Assembly (NCBI GenBank): GCA_001655195.1 | Contig: LPNY01000139.1 | Coordinates: 462,448 to 526,447 of the forward strand | Direction: 5' to 3' | DNA: 64,000 nucleotides | Source of the DNA: Arcobacter sp. EP1 | Lineage (GTDB): Bacteria; Campylobacterota; Campylobacteria; Campylobacterales; Arcobacteraceae | In this document: in pieces, positions 9,715-17,992 of the stretch | Layout of the letters: every line of letters starts with the position of its first letter | Position numbering within the stretch: position 1 is the first letter of the stretch | Made by a program: the position numbers and the translations under genes | Notes under the pieces: generated by a model | Database searches by the model: none | What the model was told of the DNA's origin: nothing | What the model saw: only the letters and a program-made list of their open reading frames with translations

Positions 9715-10373
9715 TTTAAAACGTATCCAATATTTTTGACATTGTTGATATACTTTTCATCAAACTGTTTATCTATTTTGTTACGTAAACGATAGATGTA
9801 AACTTTCACAAGATTACTAGCATTGGAATAATTCATATCCCAAACAGACTCAATAATCATACTTTCACTAACAATTTGATTTTGATTTTTCACTAACAGC
9901 TCTAAAATAGCAAACTCTTTTGATGTTAACTCAATAGCTTTGTTATCTCTTGTAACTTGTTTGTTTAAAATATCCAGTTGTAAATCTTTAAAAGTAACAA
10001 GAGTTGAGCTACTTTGGTTTCTTCGTGTTAGGGCACGTATACGAGCGAGAAGTTCTTTTAGCACAAAGGGTTTAGTCATATAATCATCAGCACCACTATC
10101 AAGTCCTTGGATAATATCATCACTATCATCTTTTGCAGTTAACATTAAAATAGGTGTTGTTATGTTGTATTTACGCAATTCTTGGCAAAGTTCTAAACCA
10201 CTCATAAAGGGTAGCATAATATCCAAAATAATAAGTTCATAACTATTTGTGGTAGCAAGGTAGAAACCCTCCTTGCCATCACTTGCAGCATCCACGGCAT
10301 AAGCTTGTTCTTTTAAGCCTTTTTGTACAAACTCTACAATACTTGGATTGTCTTCAACGATTAAAACTTTCAT
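9711..10373 (-). CDS. OmpR-family response regulator
   Basis: A 220-aa two-component response regulator. The receiver domain has the acidic pair Glu7-Asp8, phospho-acceptor Asp51 (LILDIMLP) and Lys near 101 (DDYMTKPF). The C-terminal half is a winged-helix DNA-binding domain (LTSKEFAILELLVKN, then VKVYIYRLRNKID). It is translationally coupled to the sensor kinase and lies 54 bases after the gene for a secreted charged protein, which may be a target of the system. Confidence 0.95.
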   Translation of the reverse strand: MKVLIVEDNPSIVEFVQKGLKEQAYAVDAASDGKEGFYLATTNSYELIILDIMLPFMSGLELCQELRKYNITTPILMLTAKDDSDDIIQGLDSGADDYMTKPFVLKELLARIRALTRRNQSSSTLVTFKDLQLDILNKQVTRDNKAIELTSKEFAILELLVKNQNQIVSESMIIESVWDMNYSNASNLVKVYIYRLRNKIDKQFDEKYINNVKNIGYVLK

Positions 10374-10427
10374 CTCTCTTCTTTCAATGATAACGCTTTA
10401 TAGAAAATCCCTTCGCGTTACTTGGGA

Positions 10428-10844
10428 TTAATCCTCTTCAATAAAAAGTGCTTTAATTTTACCATTTTCTCTCTTTGCTAAAACCTCAACTTCATCTTTT
10501 AGATTAATTCCTTTTTCAAAAAAGAGTTTTGTTTTATCATCAACGATGACTTCATGACCTGAGATTGTCCACACTCCATTAAAACCCTTTTTAGGTCTTT
10601 TTTCCACATTACCTTCAAAGACCATATTTACCCCAAGTTTTTCTAAAAAAGCATGACTTAGTTCCATATCATCATCTTCAAAATCACGGTATGACTTGTC
10701 ATGGTGATCGCGATATTCGTATGATGATTTATCATGCCGGTCTTTTTTATACCCATTTTCTTTGTCAAACTTCTCATAAGCAAAAACTCCTAGAGGAATT
10801 GCGCAGGCTAATGTGATTGCTACTATTTTTTTTGGTGTTTTCAT
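10428..10844 (-). CDS. Secreted charged protein with DUF5666-like C-terminus
   Basis: A 138-aa exported protein. Residues 1-22 are a signal peptide (KKIVAITLACAIPLGVFA). Residues 25-60 are low complexity, rich in His, Asp, Lys and Tyr (DRHDKSSYEYRDHHDKSY). Residues 75-138 resemble the small beta-barrel DUF5666 (MVFEGNVEKRP, then VEVLAKRENGKIKALFIEE). It is the first gene of an operon with the response regulator and kinase. The repeated HDK-type motifs could bind metal; this is not shown by sequence alone. Function is unknown. Confidence 0.75.
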   Translation of the reverse strand: MKTPKKIVAITLACAIPLGVFAYEKFDKENGYKKDRHDKSSYEYRDHHDKSYRDFEDDDMELSHAFLEKLGVNMVFEGNVEKRPKKGFNGVWTISGHEVIVDDKTKLFFEKGINLKDEVEVLAKRENGKIKALFIEED

Positions 10845-10901
10845 TTTCTATCCTTTTGTTTTAGTACTGTAAGTTTAAAGAATAGAAATAAATCATACGT
10901 G

Positions 10902-10933
10902 AATCTAAAATGAAATTTTATTCATTTTAGATT
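10902..10933. terminator. Hairpin with a 13-bp perfect stem
   Basis: AATCTAAAATGAA (10902-10914) and TTCATTTTAGATT (10921-10933) pair perfectly around a 6-base loop. The hairpin lies between the end of the periplasmic binding protein gene and the start of the secreted charged-protein gene, both on the minus strand. A short T run follows on the plus strand only, so it may be a weak terminator or an operator-like dyad. Confidence 0.5.
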
Positions 10934-10975
10934 TTTACGTGAAAGTATTCATTAATAGGTTAAAGAGAGTACAAA

Positions 10976-11746
10976 CTACAGAGATAATTTTTCAGCCTCT
11001 TTTTTAAACTTTAAGATTAAGCCCTCTTTTTTCATCTGTTGTAATGTTTGTGTTAACAAAGGAACTAATTTAGCATTCTTCTTATGTAAAAATGAGTGAA
11101 CGTCTACCTTTTCCATGATGCCAATCTCTTTAAGTGCCGAATTTTTGAGTTTTTTATCGGCTTTAATAACATCAACAATATTGTGTCGAACATCCACAAA
11201 AACTTTGGTACGGCCAACTAAAACCTGTTTTAAACCCTGATTATTTGTACTTGTAATAATCAGTCGGTCATTTGGAACATGTTTTATTAAGTTTGTTTCA
11301 GTTTTTTTAACCCCATTACGGTATCCAACTTTATAGTTACCCTCTTTTAAACTCTTCCAAGCATCCAATTTTAAATCATCACCCATTCCATAAGCAACAA
11401 AATAAGCAGAATAGTGCGACTCACCAACTCTTAACATATTTGGATGTTTATTGGAGTAACTATATACACGATTGATTTCTCCATCAACTTTTCCTAAATC
11501 AGAAAGCATACTTGCACGTTTTGCAGGATAAGCTTTATACTCTAACCTGTAGCCCAAACGCTTAAAGGCTTCTGTATAAATAAGAGTCAGCCACTTTCCA
11601 TGAAAAGACTCTTTTGTACTTCTACTTCCTACCATAACAATTGTTTTTTTAATTTCATTAGCTTGTAGGTATAAAGGAATAGACATACTACTAACGAGAA
11701 GTGAAAGTACAAAAAATGACTTAAGTAACTTATTAATAAGTGACAT
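10976..11746 (-). CDS. Periplasmic solute-binding protein, SBP_bac_3-like
   Basis: A 256-aa exported protein with a signal peptide (LINKLLKSFFVLSLLVSSMS). The rest resembles type 3 extracellular solute-binding proteins: GKWLTLIYTEAFKRLGYRLE near the start and YKVGYRNGVKKTETNL in the middle. I chose the ATG at 11746, which has an AAGG site 7-8 bases upstream, over an upstream ATG at 11827 that would bury the signal peptide. No permease or ATPase gene is adjacent, so it may act as a stand-alone sensor-type binding protein. Ligand unknown. Confidence 0.8.
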   Translation of the reverse strand: MSLINKLLKSFFVLSLLVSSMSIPLYLQANEIKKTIVMVGSRSTKESFHGKWLTLIYTEAFKRLGYRLEYKAYPAKRASMLSDLGKVDGEINRVYSYSNKHPNMLRVGESHYSAYFVAYGMGDDLKLDAWKSLKEGNYKVGYRNGVKKTETNLIKHVPNDRLIITSTNNQGLKQVLVGRTKVFVDVRHNIVDVIKADKKLKNSALKEIGIMEKVDVHSFLHKKNAKLVPLLTQTLQQMKKEGLILKFKKEAEKLSL

Positions 11747-11877
11747 AAAAGAACCTTTTTCATTTAGTTTATAATAAGAAGGATTAAATATATCTATAAA
11801 AAACTTGTCTAATGACATTGAATTCAAAAGATGATAAGTGTATAATTCTTAAAATTTTTATTAACACAAGGAAGAAA

Positions 11878-12342
11878 ATGAAAAAAATACTACTACTCTT
11901 AATTATGTTAAGTTCACTACTCTTTAGTGCAAAAGCAACTGCTAAAAAAGCAGGTTGTATTTTATCTCAAGATGGTAAGGTAGTTATTAACTGGCAAGAC
12001 AAAAAAGGTTCAAAAGGTACATTTGATAATGTTGATTTTGTTGCTTTAAAAAAAGAGGGTGTCAATTTCAAAGAGGTTTTCGTAGGTTCTCAAATCGTTG
12101 TTAACTCAGATGCAAAACCAATCACACTCATGATTACAGGGGTTAAATCAAACCCACGAGTTAAACCAGACCCACGAACAGGGACTATGACCTTTATGAT
12201 TTTAGAACAACCAGGTAAAACTGTTACCTTAGATTTTATTTATGATAAAGGCAAAATGAATATCAAAGGAAAAACTGATATTTATGATTTTACGATGTTA
12301 GATTTAAATATCAAAATCAAAGCGATTTTGTGTAACGTTTAA
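11878..12342 (+). CDS. Exported hypothetical protein, 154 aa
   Basis: The start ATG at 11878 has an AAGGAAG ribosome-binding site and gives a clean signal peptide (MKKILLLLIMLSSLLFSAKA). The mature part is small and beta-rich, with segments such as QIVVNSDAKPITLMITGVKS and a single Cys near each end. No family is recognised. It is transcribed divergently from the solute-binding protein gene. Confidence 0.72.
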   Translation: MKKILLLLIMLSSLLFSAKATAKKAGCILSQDGKVVINWQDKKGSKGTFDNVDFVALKKEGVNFKEVFVGSQIVVNSDAKPITLMITGVKSNPRVKPDPRTGTMTFMILEQPGKTVTLDFIYDKGKMNIKGKTDIYDFTMLDLNIKIKAILCNV

Positions 12343-12364
12343 TACACTCTTATATATAAAAGCA

Positions 12365-12397
12365 AAAGTGATACAAGGTACTACATTGTATCACTTT
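12365..12397. terminator. Hairpin terminator after the exported hypothetical gene
   Basis: AAAGTGATACAA (12365-12376) and TTGTATCACTTT (12386-12397) form a perfect 12-bp stem with a 9-base loop, 22 bases after the stop codon. The following sequence is A-rich on the plus strand, so termination on that strand would be imperfect. Confidence 0.55.
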
Positions 12398-12580
12398 ATA
12401 AAAAACACTACGCTCTATTGATTTATTATAATTTAATATATACAAAAATTATTTTAATATCGAACTCATTTTCACATAACATTAATAATAAGTTTTATTT
12501 ATAATTTTTTTTGATGAAAGTCAAAGGAACTCAGCTTTATTACGACTATAATATGTCTTATAAAATAACTTGGATTCGCA

Positions 12581-14473
12581 ATGAAAGAAAAAAATATAAA
12601 AAAGTGGATTATTATTTTTCCTATTTTAGGAGTTATTCTAATTGCTATTATTCTAACAATAATCAACCTAGAAAAAACAAAAGAACACTATGACAAAGAG
12701 TTTCAACTTATGGTTGTGAATAAAAAGAAAAATGCTCAAAACATTATAAAAGAGAGAATTCTTACAACTGAAACATTAATTAACAGTACTTTAGAAGGAA
12801 GAGACCATCATGATATGCAATATATTAAAAATCGTATACAATCTATTTTAAATATGATTTCATATGATGATATTGGATATATTTTTGCGTATGATTTAAA
12901 GGGTAATACCATCTCTCATATAAAAAAGAATCTTGTAGGAACGAATCGATGGAACCACAAAAAAAACGGAGAGTTCATTATTCAAAATATGATACAAAAG
13001 GCAAAAAGAGATAATGCCTTTTATATTGAATACCTTGCAACTGTAAATCCAAAGACCAACTTACCTGCACAAAAAGTCTCTTATGTAAAACTCATCGATA
13101 GTATTGGATGGATTATAGGAACAGGTATATATGTTGATGATTTAGAACAAGATATTCGTAATGAAAAAGAACTAATCCTCAATCAAGATTTAGTTTCATA
13201 TAGTCAAAAAATAGCCATGATTTCTATTTTGGTTACATTAATTGGTATTCTGATTATGGGTTACATTGCAAAAAGAACCTACGAGATTATCGATTCGTAT
13301 CAAAAGAGACTTCTAAATCAAAATAAAGCCCTTGAAAAGAAAGTCAAATTAAGAACAAAAGAACAAAATGCACTTTTAGAACTTTTTGACCAAACAGATA
13401 GTGTCTTATATAAATGGAACTCTATTAAAGGTGAATTTAACTATATCTCCAAGAGTGTCCTAAAAATTTGGGGATATTCTGAACAAGAGTTCTTGAGCAA
13501 AGAGTTACTTTTTAATGATTGTATCCATCCTGAAGATTTAAAAAAATACCGTCAAGAGTTTATTCAAGCAATTAAAGAGAGACAAAGCTATTTTATCCAT
13601 AACCCATATCGAATTAAAACCGAAGATGGACAAATAAAATGGGTACATGACTGTAAGTTAATCATTAGAAATAAACACAATAAAATAGATAGTTTAATAG
13701 GATACATAACCGATATTACTTCCATTAAAAAACAAGAAAAACTATTAATTGAACAAAATAAAATGTCTTCACTTGCAGATATGATTCAAAATCTAGCTCA
13801 TCAATGGAGACAACCTCTTTCGGCGATTAGTACACAAGCTTCTGGAATGCAACTTTATAACGAAATGGAAATTCTTGATAAAAAAAATATTAAAACATCC
13901 GTTGAGAGCATCGTTAAAAATTGTCAATATCTTTCACAAACAATTGACAGTTTAAATAACTATTCCCACCATGAAAATATTCAAGAAGTACTGGTTTTAG
14001 AAGATACGGTTAACAAATGTATAGACTTACTGCAAAACTCAATCACTACTCAAAATATCACAATAAAAATTAATATTGAAGAGAATTTAAACTATTACGA
14101 TGATGAGCAAGATATTATGCAAATTTTGATGAATATTATTAATAATGCTATTGATCAACTCAGTTACAAAGAAGAGGGTTTCAACAAAAAGATTACAATA
14201 GTTGGCTCACGTGAAAAGAACAACTTTTTTATTGAGATACAAGATAATGCAGGTGGTATTAACGATGATATAGTCGATAAAATATTTGAACCTTACTTTA
14301 CTACTAAACACCAAAGTTTAGGAGCAGGCATGGACTTGTATATTACCAAAAAACTAATTGAAAATAAACAAGGTGCAATTAGTGTTATGAACAAAATAGT
14401 AGACGATGAAAAAGGAGCCTTCTTTCATATATCACTCCCCCTAAATATCGAAAGTTTTGCACATAACATATAA
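12581..14473 (+). CDS. Cache-PAS sensor histidine kinase
   Basis: A 630-aa membrane sensor kinase. Transmembrane helices are at about residues 9-28 and 210-230. Between them is a single-Cache periplasmic domain (DIGYIFAYDLKGNTISH, then GWIIGTGIYVDDLEQDI). A PAS domain at about 260-385 is followed by an H box NLAHQWRQPLS (His407) and a HATPase domain with N box (MNIINNAIDQL), DNAGGI and FEPYFTTK. The G2 box reads LGAGMDLYI instead of the usual GTGIGL, so ATP-lid function may be altered. No cognate regulator is adjacent. A TATAAT at 12547-12552 would start transcription about 22 bases before the ATG. Confidence 0.9.
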   Translation: MKEKNIKKWIIIFPILGVILIAIILTIINLEKTKEHYDKEFQLMVVNKKKNAQNIIKERILTTETLINSTLEGRDHHDMQYIKNRIQSILNMISYDDIGYIFAYDLKGNTISHIKKNLVGTNRWNHKKNGEFIIQNMIQKAKRDNAFYIEYLATVNPKTNLPAQKVSYVKLIDSIGWIIGTGIYVDDLEQDIRNEKELILNQDLVSYSQKIAMISILVTLIGILIMGYIAKRTYEIIDSYQKRLLNQNKALEKKVKLRTKEQNALLELFDQTDSVLYKWNSIKGEFNYISKSVLKIWGYSEQEFLSKELLFNDCIHPEDLKKYRQEFIQAIKERQSYFIHNPYRIKTEDGQIKWVHDCKLIIRNKHNKIDSLIGYITDITSIKKQEKLLIEQNKMSSLADMIQNLAHQWRQPLSAISTQASGMQLYNEMEILDKKNIKTSVESIVKNCQYLSQTIDSLNNYSHHENIQEVLVLEDTVNKCIDLLQNSITTQNITIKINIEENLNYYDDEQDIMQILMNIINNAIDQLSYKEEGFNKKITIVGSREKNNFFIEIQDNAGGINDDIVDKIFEPYFTTKHQSLGAGMDLYITKKLIENKQGAISVMNKIVDDEKGAFFHISLPLNIESFAHNI

Positions 14474-14480
14474 CTAAACT

Positions 14481-14518
14481 CTCATAAGCATAAAAGCAAA
14501 AGCCTTTATGCTTATGAG
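14481..14518. terminator. Bidirectional terminator between convergent genes
   Basis: CTCATAAGCATAAA (14481-14494) and TTTATGCTTATGAG (14505-14518) form a 14-bp perfect stem with a 10-base loop that itself can pair GC-GC. It sits exactly between the convergent sensor kinase and VOC genes. Confidence 0.8.
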
Positions 14519-14519
14519 T

Positions 14520-15017
14520 TTATTTATAAGTATTCGAATAAATCAACTCGTAGGAGTGTGTATAAATCTCCACAATATTTCCAAATGGGTCTTCGCAATA
14601 AACCATCTTATAAGGTTTTTCATTAGGAAAATACTCCCGTATAGGCATACGCTGTTTTCCGCCAGCTTTTATAATCTTTTCAACTAAACCTTCAATATCA
14701 GGATCTTTTACACAAAAGTGAAAAATACCCGTTTGATAAGGGTTAAATTCATGTTGTGCTTTTACATTTTGAGGGAACTCAAACAGTTCAATACCAATAG
14801 TATCAGAAGTTGACAAGTGAGCGATTTTAAAACTACCCCACCCTGCTCCAAATACATCAATACACATTTGTCCAATTGCTGTTTCATTCTCTTCTAAAAC
14901 TTGGGTTGGTTCCATCATCACATACCAACCCATAACTTCTTTATAAAATTTTACTGCTTCTTCAATATTTGGTACAGTGATTCCAATATGAGAAAATGCT
15001 CGTGGATATCGACTCAT
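14520..15017 (-). CDS. VOC-superfamily protein (glyoxalase/dioxygenase fold)
   Basis: A 165-aa protein with the paired beta-alpha-beta-beta-beta units of the vicinal oxygen chelate superfamily. Likely metal ligands are His in FSHIGITVPN, Glu in IGIELFEFP, His in TGIFHFCVKD and Glu in GNIVEIYTH. The fold covers glyoxalase I, extradiol dioxygenases and resistance proteins, so the substrate cannot be assigned. It is divergent from an HxlR regulator gene, a common arrangement for electrophile-stress genes. Confidence 0.85.
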   Translation of the reverse strand: MSRYPRAFSHIGITVPNIEEAVKFYKEVMGWYVMMEPTQVLEENETAIGQMCIDVFGAGWGSFKIAHLSTSDTIGIELFEFPQNVKAQHEFNPYQTGIFHFCVKDPDIEGLVEKIIKAGGKQRMPIREYFPNEKPYKMVYCEDPFGNIVEIYTHSYELIYSNTYK

Positions 15018-15079
15018 TTTTTATCCTTTTTTTCGATATAATTTATGAAAGACTAACCAAAAGTACGAGCCTATACAAG

Positions 15080-15106
15080 AGGTTACTAGAAGGTAAACAG
15101 GTTACC
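15080..15106. promoter_or_regulatory. Candidate HxlR operator in the divergent promoter region
   Basis: The region between the VOC and HxlR genes has an inverted repeat GGTAA (15092-15096) and TTACC (15102-15106), and a direct repeat AGGTTAC at 15080-15086 and 15099-15105, 19 bases apart. Such sites are expected for a dimeric winged-helix regulator, but nothing here shows binding. Confidence 0.45.
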
Positions 15107-15176
15107 TATAAGTTTCTCTTGCACAAAACTCATAGCTATAAAAGAGTGAAAAAATTTACAAATTTAAAGAAAAACA

Positions 15177-15527
15177 ATGACACGAAGTAATGAAAAAATA
15201 TACAAGTTCAATGAAAAAGAGTACAAATGTCCCCTTGAAGCTTCAATGGACTTATTAGCAGGAAAGTGGCGTTCACTAATTTTGTGGCATCTTATCAAAG
15301 AGGACTTACGATTTTCACAAATACAAAAAATAGTTCCGGGAATCAGTAAAAAAGTTCTTTCAGAACACTTGCGAGTTTTAGAACAAAACGACCTAATCAA
15401 ACGTACCGTTTTTCCTGAAGTTCCTCCTAGAGTTGAGTATAGTATTACGGCTAAAGGAAAGACGCTAGAGGAGCCTTTGGATATTTTGGAGAATTGGGCG
15501 AGGGAAAATTTGGAGGCTATAGAATAG
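15177..15527 (+). CDS. HxlR-family transcriptional regulator
   Basis: A 116-aa winged-helix protein with the HxlR signature CPLEASMDLLAGKWRSLILW, helix-turn-helix SQIQKIVPGISKKVLSEHLR and the wing VPPRVEYSITAKGK. Cys18 is in the position used as a redox or electrophile sensor in HypR and related members. It is likely to control itself and the divergent VOC gene. ATG at 15177. Confidence 0.93.
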   Translation: MTRSNEKIYKFNEKEYKCPLEASMDLLAGKWRSLILWHLIKEDLRFSQIQKIVPGISKKVLSEHLRVLEQNDLIKRTVFPEVPPRVEYSITAKGKTLEEPLDILENWARENLEAIE

Positions 15528-15557
15528 TTGTTTCTACGTTAGTGTCAAAGTCATATT

Positions 15558-15665
15558 TTATTTAATATTACACTTACCGAATTTACATCGTAAGAATTTT
15601 ATGAGTACGTAGAAGAAGTATAATACGATTGCAATTTCAAATATTGTGAAGAGTATTTGTTGCAT
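15558..15665 (-). CDS. Putative 35-aa single-helix membrane peptide
   Basis: A short open frame reads MQQILFTIFEIAIVLYFFYV then LIKFLRCKFGKCNIK. It has one hydrophobic helix and a basic C-terminal tail with two cysteines. AGGA lies 5 bases before the ATG and TATAAT (15693-15688, minus strand) about 22 bases before it, giving a complete small transcription unit. It is too short for ordinary gene callers. No family is recognised. Confidence 0.5.
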   Translation of the reverse strand: MQQILFTIFEIAIVLYFFYVLIKFLRCKFGKCNIK

Positions 15666-15699
15666 GGTTGTCCTAATGTTTTTTTGAATTATATCATAA

Positions 15700-16400
15700 C
15701 CCAGAAAGCCTTCAAACTACACTCGCAAGGCTAAAGCCTTGAATACATCTTGAAAACTTTCAGTTTCCGCTATATCATAAAGACCTAAAGGTCTTCACTC
15801 TACTTACTTTTGTATTTACGAAAAGTAAGCAAAAAAAACTGCCGGTTGATAAAGGCAAAGCTTCCCTACAGTTTTAAATTCATTTTCTGTCCTGCAGAAC
15901 TCCCTAAAATGTGCTCCCAGCACATTTCTTAACGGTCAAACAGGCTTCGGACGGTTTCCGAAAATAAATCCAAAACTTTCGGCTTTATCAAAGGCAGAAA
16001 TACAACCCATTGAACTCTAAACCTGAAATAAAACTAGTTGAGTGTAACACCAGTTTAAAGTTTAATGGTATTTAAATAAGTCAATGTCCTTATCCCTGTC
16101 TTGTCAACCTCTGCAAGCGCCGAACGGAGAGTTTTTTATTTCGGAAAAAGCTGAGGACTGTTTGAGTAAAAGAAAGTACTAGATGTACTTTCTTTTATGA
16201 GTTCCGCAAGCTAGAAATACAAAACTTGTAGAGAGGGAACCCATGGCGCTGAAGCCGTTGACGCTTTTGGTCACTTTTACGCTAAAAGTAATAAAGAGTG
16301 AAGAGGTAATCCTCTTTGCGATATTACGCCAGTGAAATCAAATAATACTAAAAGTACAAACTTATCAATGAGAAAATACCGTCTTATTACAGAATGGTTT
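15700..16400. other. Hairpin-rich non-coding island
   Basis: About 700 bases without a credible gene and visibly richer in G and C than the surroundings. It holds a chain of short perfect hairpins: CAAGGCT/AGCCTTG (15726-15741), AAGACCT/AGGTCTT (15780-15795), CTTACTTTT/AAAAGTAAG (15803-15829), AAATGTGCT/AGCACATTT (15907-15927), a 13-bp stem TAAAAGAAAGTAC/GTACTTTCTTTTA (16167-16197), ACTTTTA/TAAAAGT (16273-16289) and AAGAGG/CCTCTT (16301-16316). It could be a structured RNA, a decayed repeat element or a dispersed intergenic family. No transposase or promoter was recognised inside. Confidence 0.55.
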
Positions 16401-16417
16401 CAATATAGAACCTGACC

Positions 16418-17797
16418 CTATTTTCTTTTAAAGGAGGAAATGATATCTGTGACAGTAACACTATTTTCATCTTGAACTATTCCATGTGTTGTTTGTCTAA
16501 AAATACTTTCAATCATGATTTTTTTATCATTCTCTTCTAGTGCATTTCCTTCTTTTATTAAAGCTAGATATGTCTTAATCATTGTTACACGTTCCTTTGC
16601 ATCAATTGATAAATGATAACTGCTTAATGCTATTTTCATTACTATTCGAATAATCCAAATCGCTAAAGAAATAAGCAAAATCATAAATCCATATTTTATA
16701 AAATCTATGTTCATTAATCCACTTTGAACTTTATCTATACCACTAGAGCTCTTAACTTGTGAGACATCAACAGTTTTAACAATTTCTGCTTTAGCATCAG
16801 CTGCAAAGCCTAAATCAATTTGAAAAATACTAAATACTAACAATAGAGAAGCTATTATTGCAATCCACAAATATTTTGTATACCGTTTTGAATAAAACTC
16901 TATTTGTTCTTCCCAAAACTCTTTTGATGCATTTGTTTTTATTTCACTCAATGCTGCATTTTTTGCATTCTCAAATTCAGCCTTTATAGATGCTGATTCT
17001 TCATAGATAACTTTTACATTCTCAAAAAGTTCACTCTTATCATTTAATTGGTTTTCTAACTGCTTTATCTCACCATAAAGTTTATCTTTATCGTCTTCCA
17101 ACTGTTGTATTCTTCTACCATTTGTTGTCGAGTTTTTTAAATCTTCTTTAAAATCCTCTTTTTGGATTTCATCAAAAATTGTATTGTCAAAAATCTTTTC
17201 AACTATAATAGGTTCATAGGATTTGTAACTAGGCTCTCTATTTTCAAATGCAACTTCCATTAGTTTTTCTTTTGAAACAGGCATACCAGTTTTTTCTTCT
17301 CCACCTATAAAGACGATCGCATTATTTTTACTTCTAAATACTTTAAAAACCTTATTTCTAACTTTTGTTCTTAACACTAAATTAGGATTTTCTTCTGAAG
17401 TATTTAGTAAATCAATTAACTTATCATACCTCTTAGAAAACTCTTCTCTTGTGATTTTAATTTCATCAGGTTGAAGTTCATATCTATCTATCAATCTTTT
17501 AGAAAACTTCATTAGATAGTTCATATTATCTTCTATCTCTATAAAGTTACTTACAATAGAGTTTCTATTTGAACTTAATTCCATAATTCTTTCTAATCTA
17601 AGAATCATCTTCTCTTTTTCATGCTCTGTCAATAAAGTTTGAAAACCATTTGCTCTCTCTACATAAACCTTAATTATCTCGTTGAAACTGTTAATTGTTT
17701 TATCCATGACACCAGCACTTTTTAAAACTTTAGCTACAGATTCACTAGCTAGTCTATTCTCTACATCTTCTAAAATACTTTCAAATTTATTATTCAT
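16418..17797 (-). CDS. DUF6161-like membrane protein with coiled coil
   Basis: A 459-aa protein. Residues 1-210 are soluble and mostly helical, 215-290 form a coiled coil (IQQLEDDKDKLYGEIKQLEN), and two transmembrane helices lie at about 313-333 (YLWIAIIASLLLVFSIFQI) and 365-390. The C-terminal block SSYHLSIDAKERVTMIKTYL resembles DUF6161, which I recall from accessory and defence-associated genes; this family call is from memory of the motif. It is a lone gene between two hairpin-rich non-coding stretches, and its promoter region carries the paired GTCACA motif also found before the T2SS operon. Confidence 0.65.
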   Translation of the reverse strand: MNNKFESILEDVENRLASESVAKVLKSAGVMDKTINSFNEIIKVYVERANGFQTLLTEHEKEKMILRLERIMELSSNRNSIVSNFIEIEDNMNYLMKFSKRLIDRYELQPDEIKITREEFSKRYDKLIDLLNTSEENPNLVLRTKVRNKVFKVFRSKNNAIVFIGGEEKTGMPVSKEKLMEVAFENREPSYKSYEPIIVEKIFDNTIFDEIQKEDFKEDLKNSTTNGRRIQQLEDDKDKLYGEIKQLENQLNDKSELFENVKVIYEESASIKAEFENAKNAALSEIKTNASKEFWEEQIEFYSKRYTKYLWIAIIASLLLVFSIFQIDLGFAADAKAEIVKTVDVSQVKSSSGIDKVQSGLMNIDFIKYGFMILLISLAIWIIRIVMKIALSSYHLSIDAKERVTMIKTYLALIKEGNALEENDKKIMIESIFRQTTHGIVQDENSVTVTDIISSFKRK

Positions 17798-17833
17798 GTA
17801 TCACCTTGTTTTATTTTAGACTAACATTACTAT

Positions 17834-17851
17834 GTCACAGTTTCTGTCACA
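17834..17851 (-). promoter_or_regulatory. Paired GTCACA element before the DUF6161-like gene
   Basis: GTCACA occurs at 17834-17839 and 17846-17851, 12 bases apart, in the context GTCACAGTTTCTGTCACA. On the minus strand this reads TGTGAC twice, about 40 bases before the ATG and just upstream of a possible -10 (TAAAAT, 17818-17813). The same arrangement is found at 45774-45791. Confidence 0.5.
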
Positions 17852-17920
17852 AAAACAAAAATATATTAAAAAAGTCATATTTTTTATTAATTCAAGGCAG
17901 ACAAGAATTTTTTAAAGGAG

Positions 17921-17990
17921 CTTACTAAAGTAAGTGACTGCAAAGAAATTTACAGTCGAACGCAGAAATCATGAAAAAGATAACTTTTTC
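17921..17990. other. Small intergenic hairpin cluster
   Basis: Three small inverted repeats follow one another: CTTACT/AGTAAG (17921-17934), GACTG/CAGTC (17936-17957) and GAAAAAG/CTTTTTC (17973-17990). The first shares CTTACT and AGTAAG with a hairpin in the island at 15803-15829. It is located just after the dadA-like stop codon, so the last hairpin may serve as that gene's terminator. Confidence 0.4.
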
Positions 17991-17992
17991 AA

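Noticed and set aside
10902..10933. Considered the dyad as the binding site of the neighbouring OmpR-type regulator
   Set aside because: OmpR-type regulators usually bind direct repeats; this is a hairpin at a gene boundary and no direct repeat was found.
12511..12693. 60-codon plus-strand frame before and into the Cache-PAS kinase
   Set aside because: It overlaps the real kinase start in another frame, and its composition is Tyr/Asn-rich like non-coding AT-rich DNA.
15700..16400. Considered rRNA, tmRNA, RNase P RNA or a group II intron
   Set aside because: I found none of the conserved cores of these RNAs and no intron-encoded protein; only unassigned hairpins remain.
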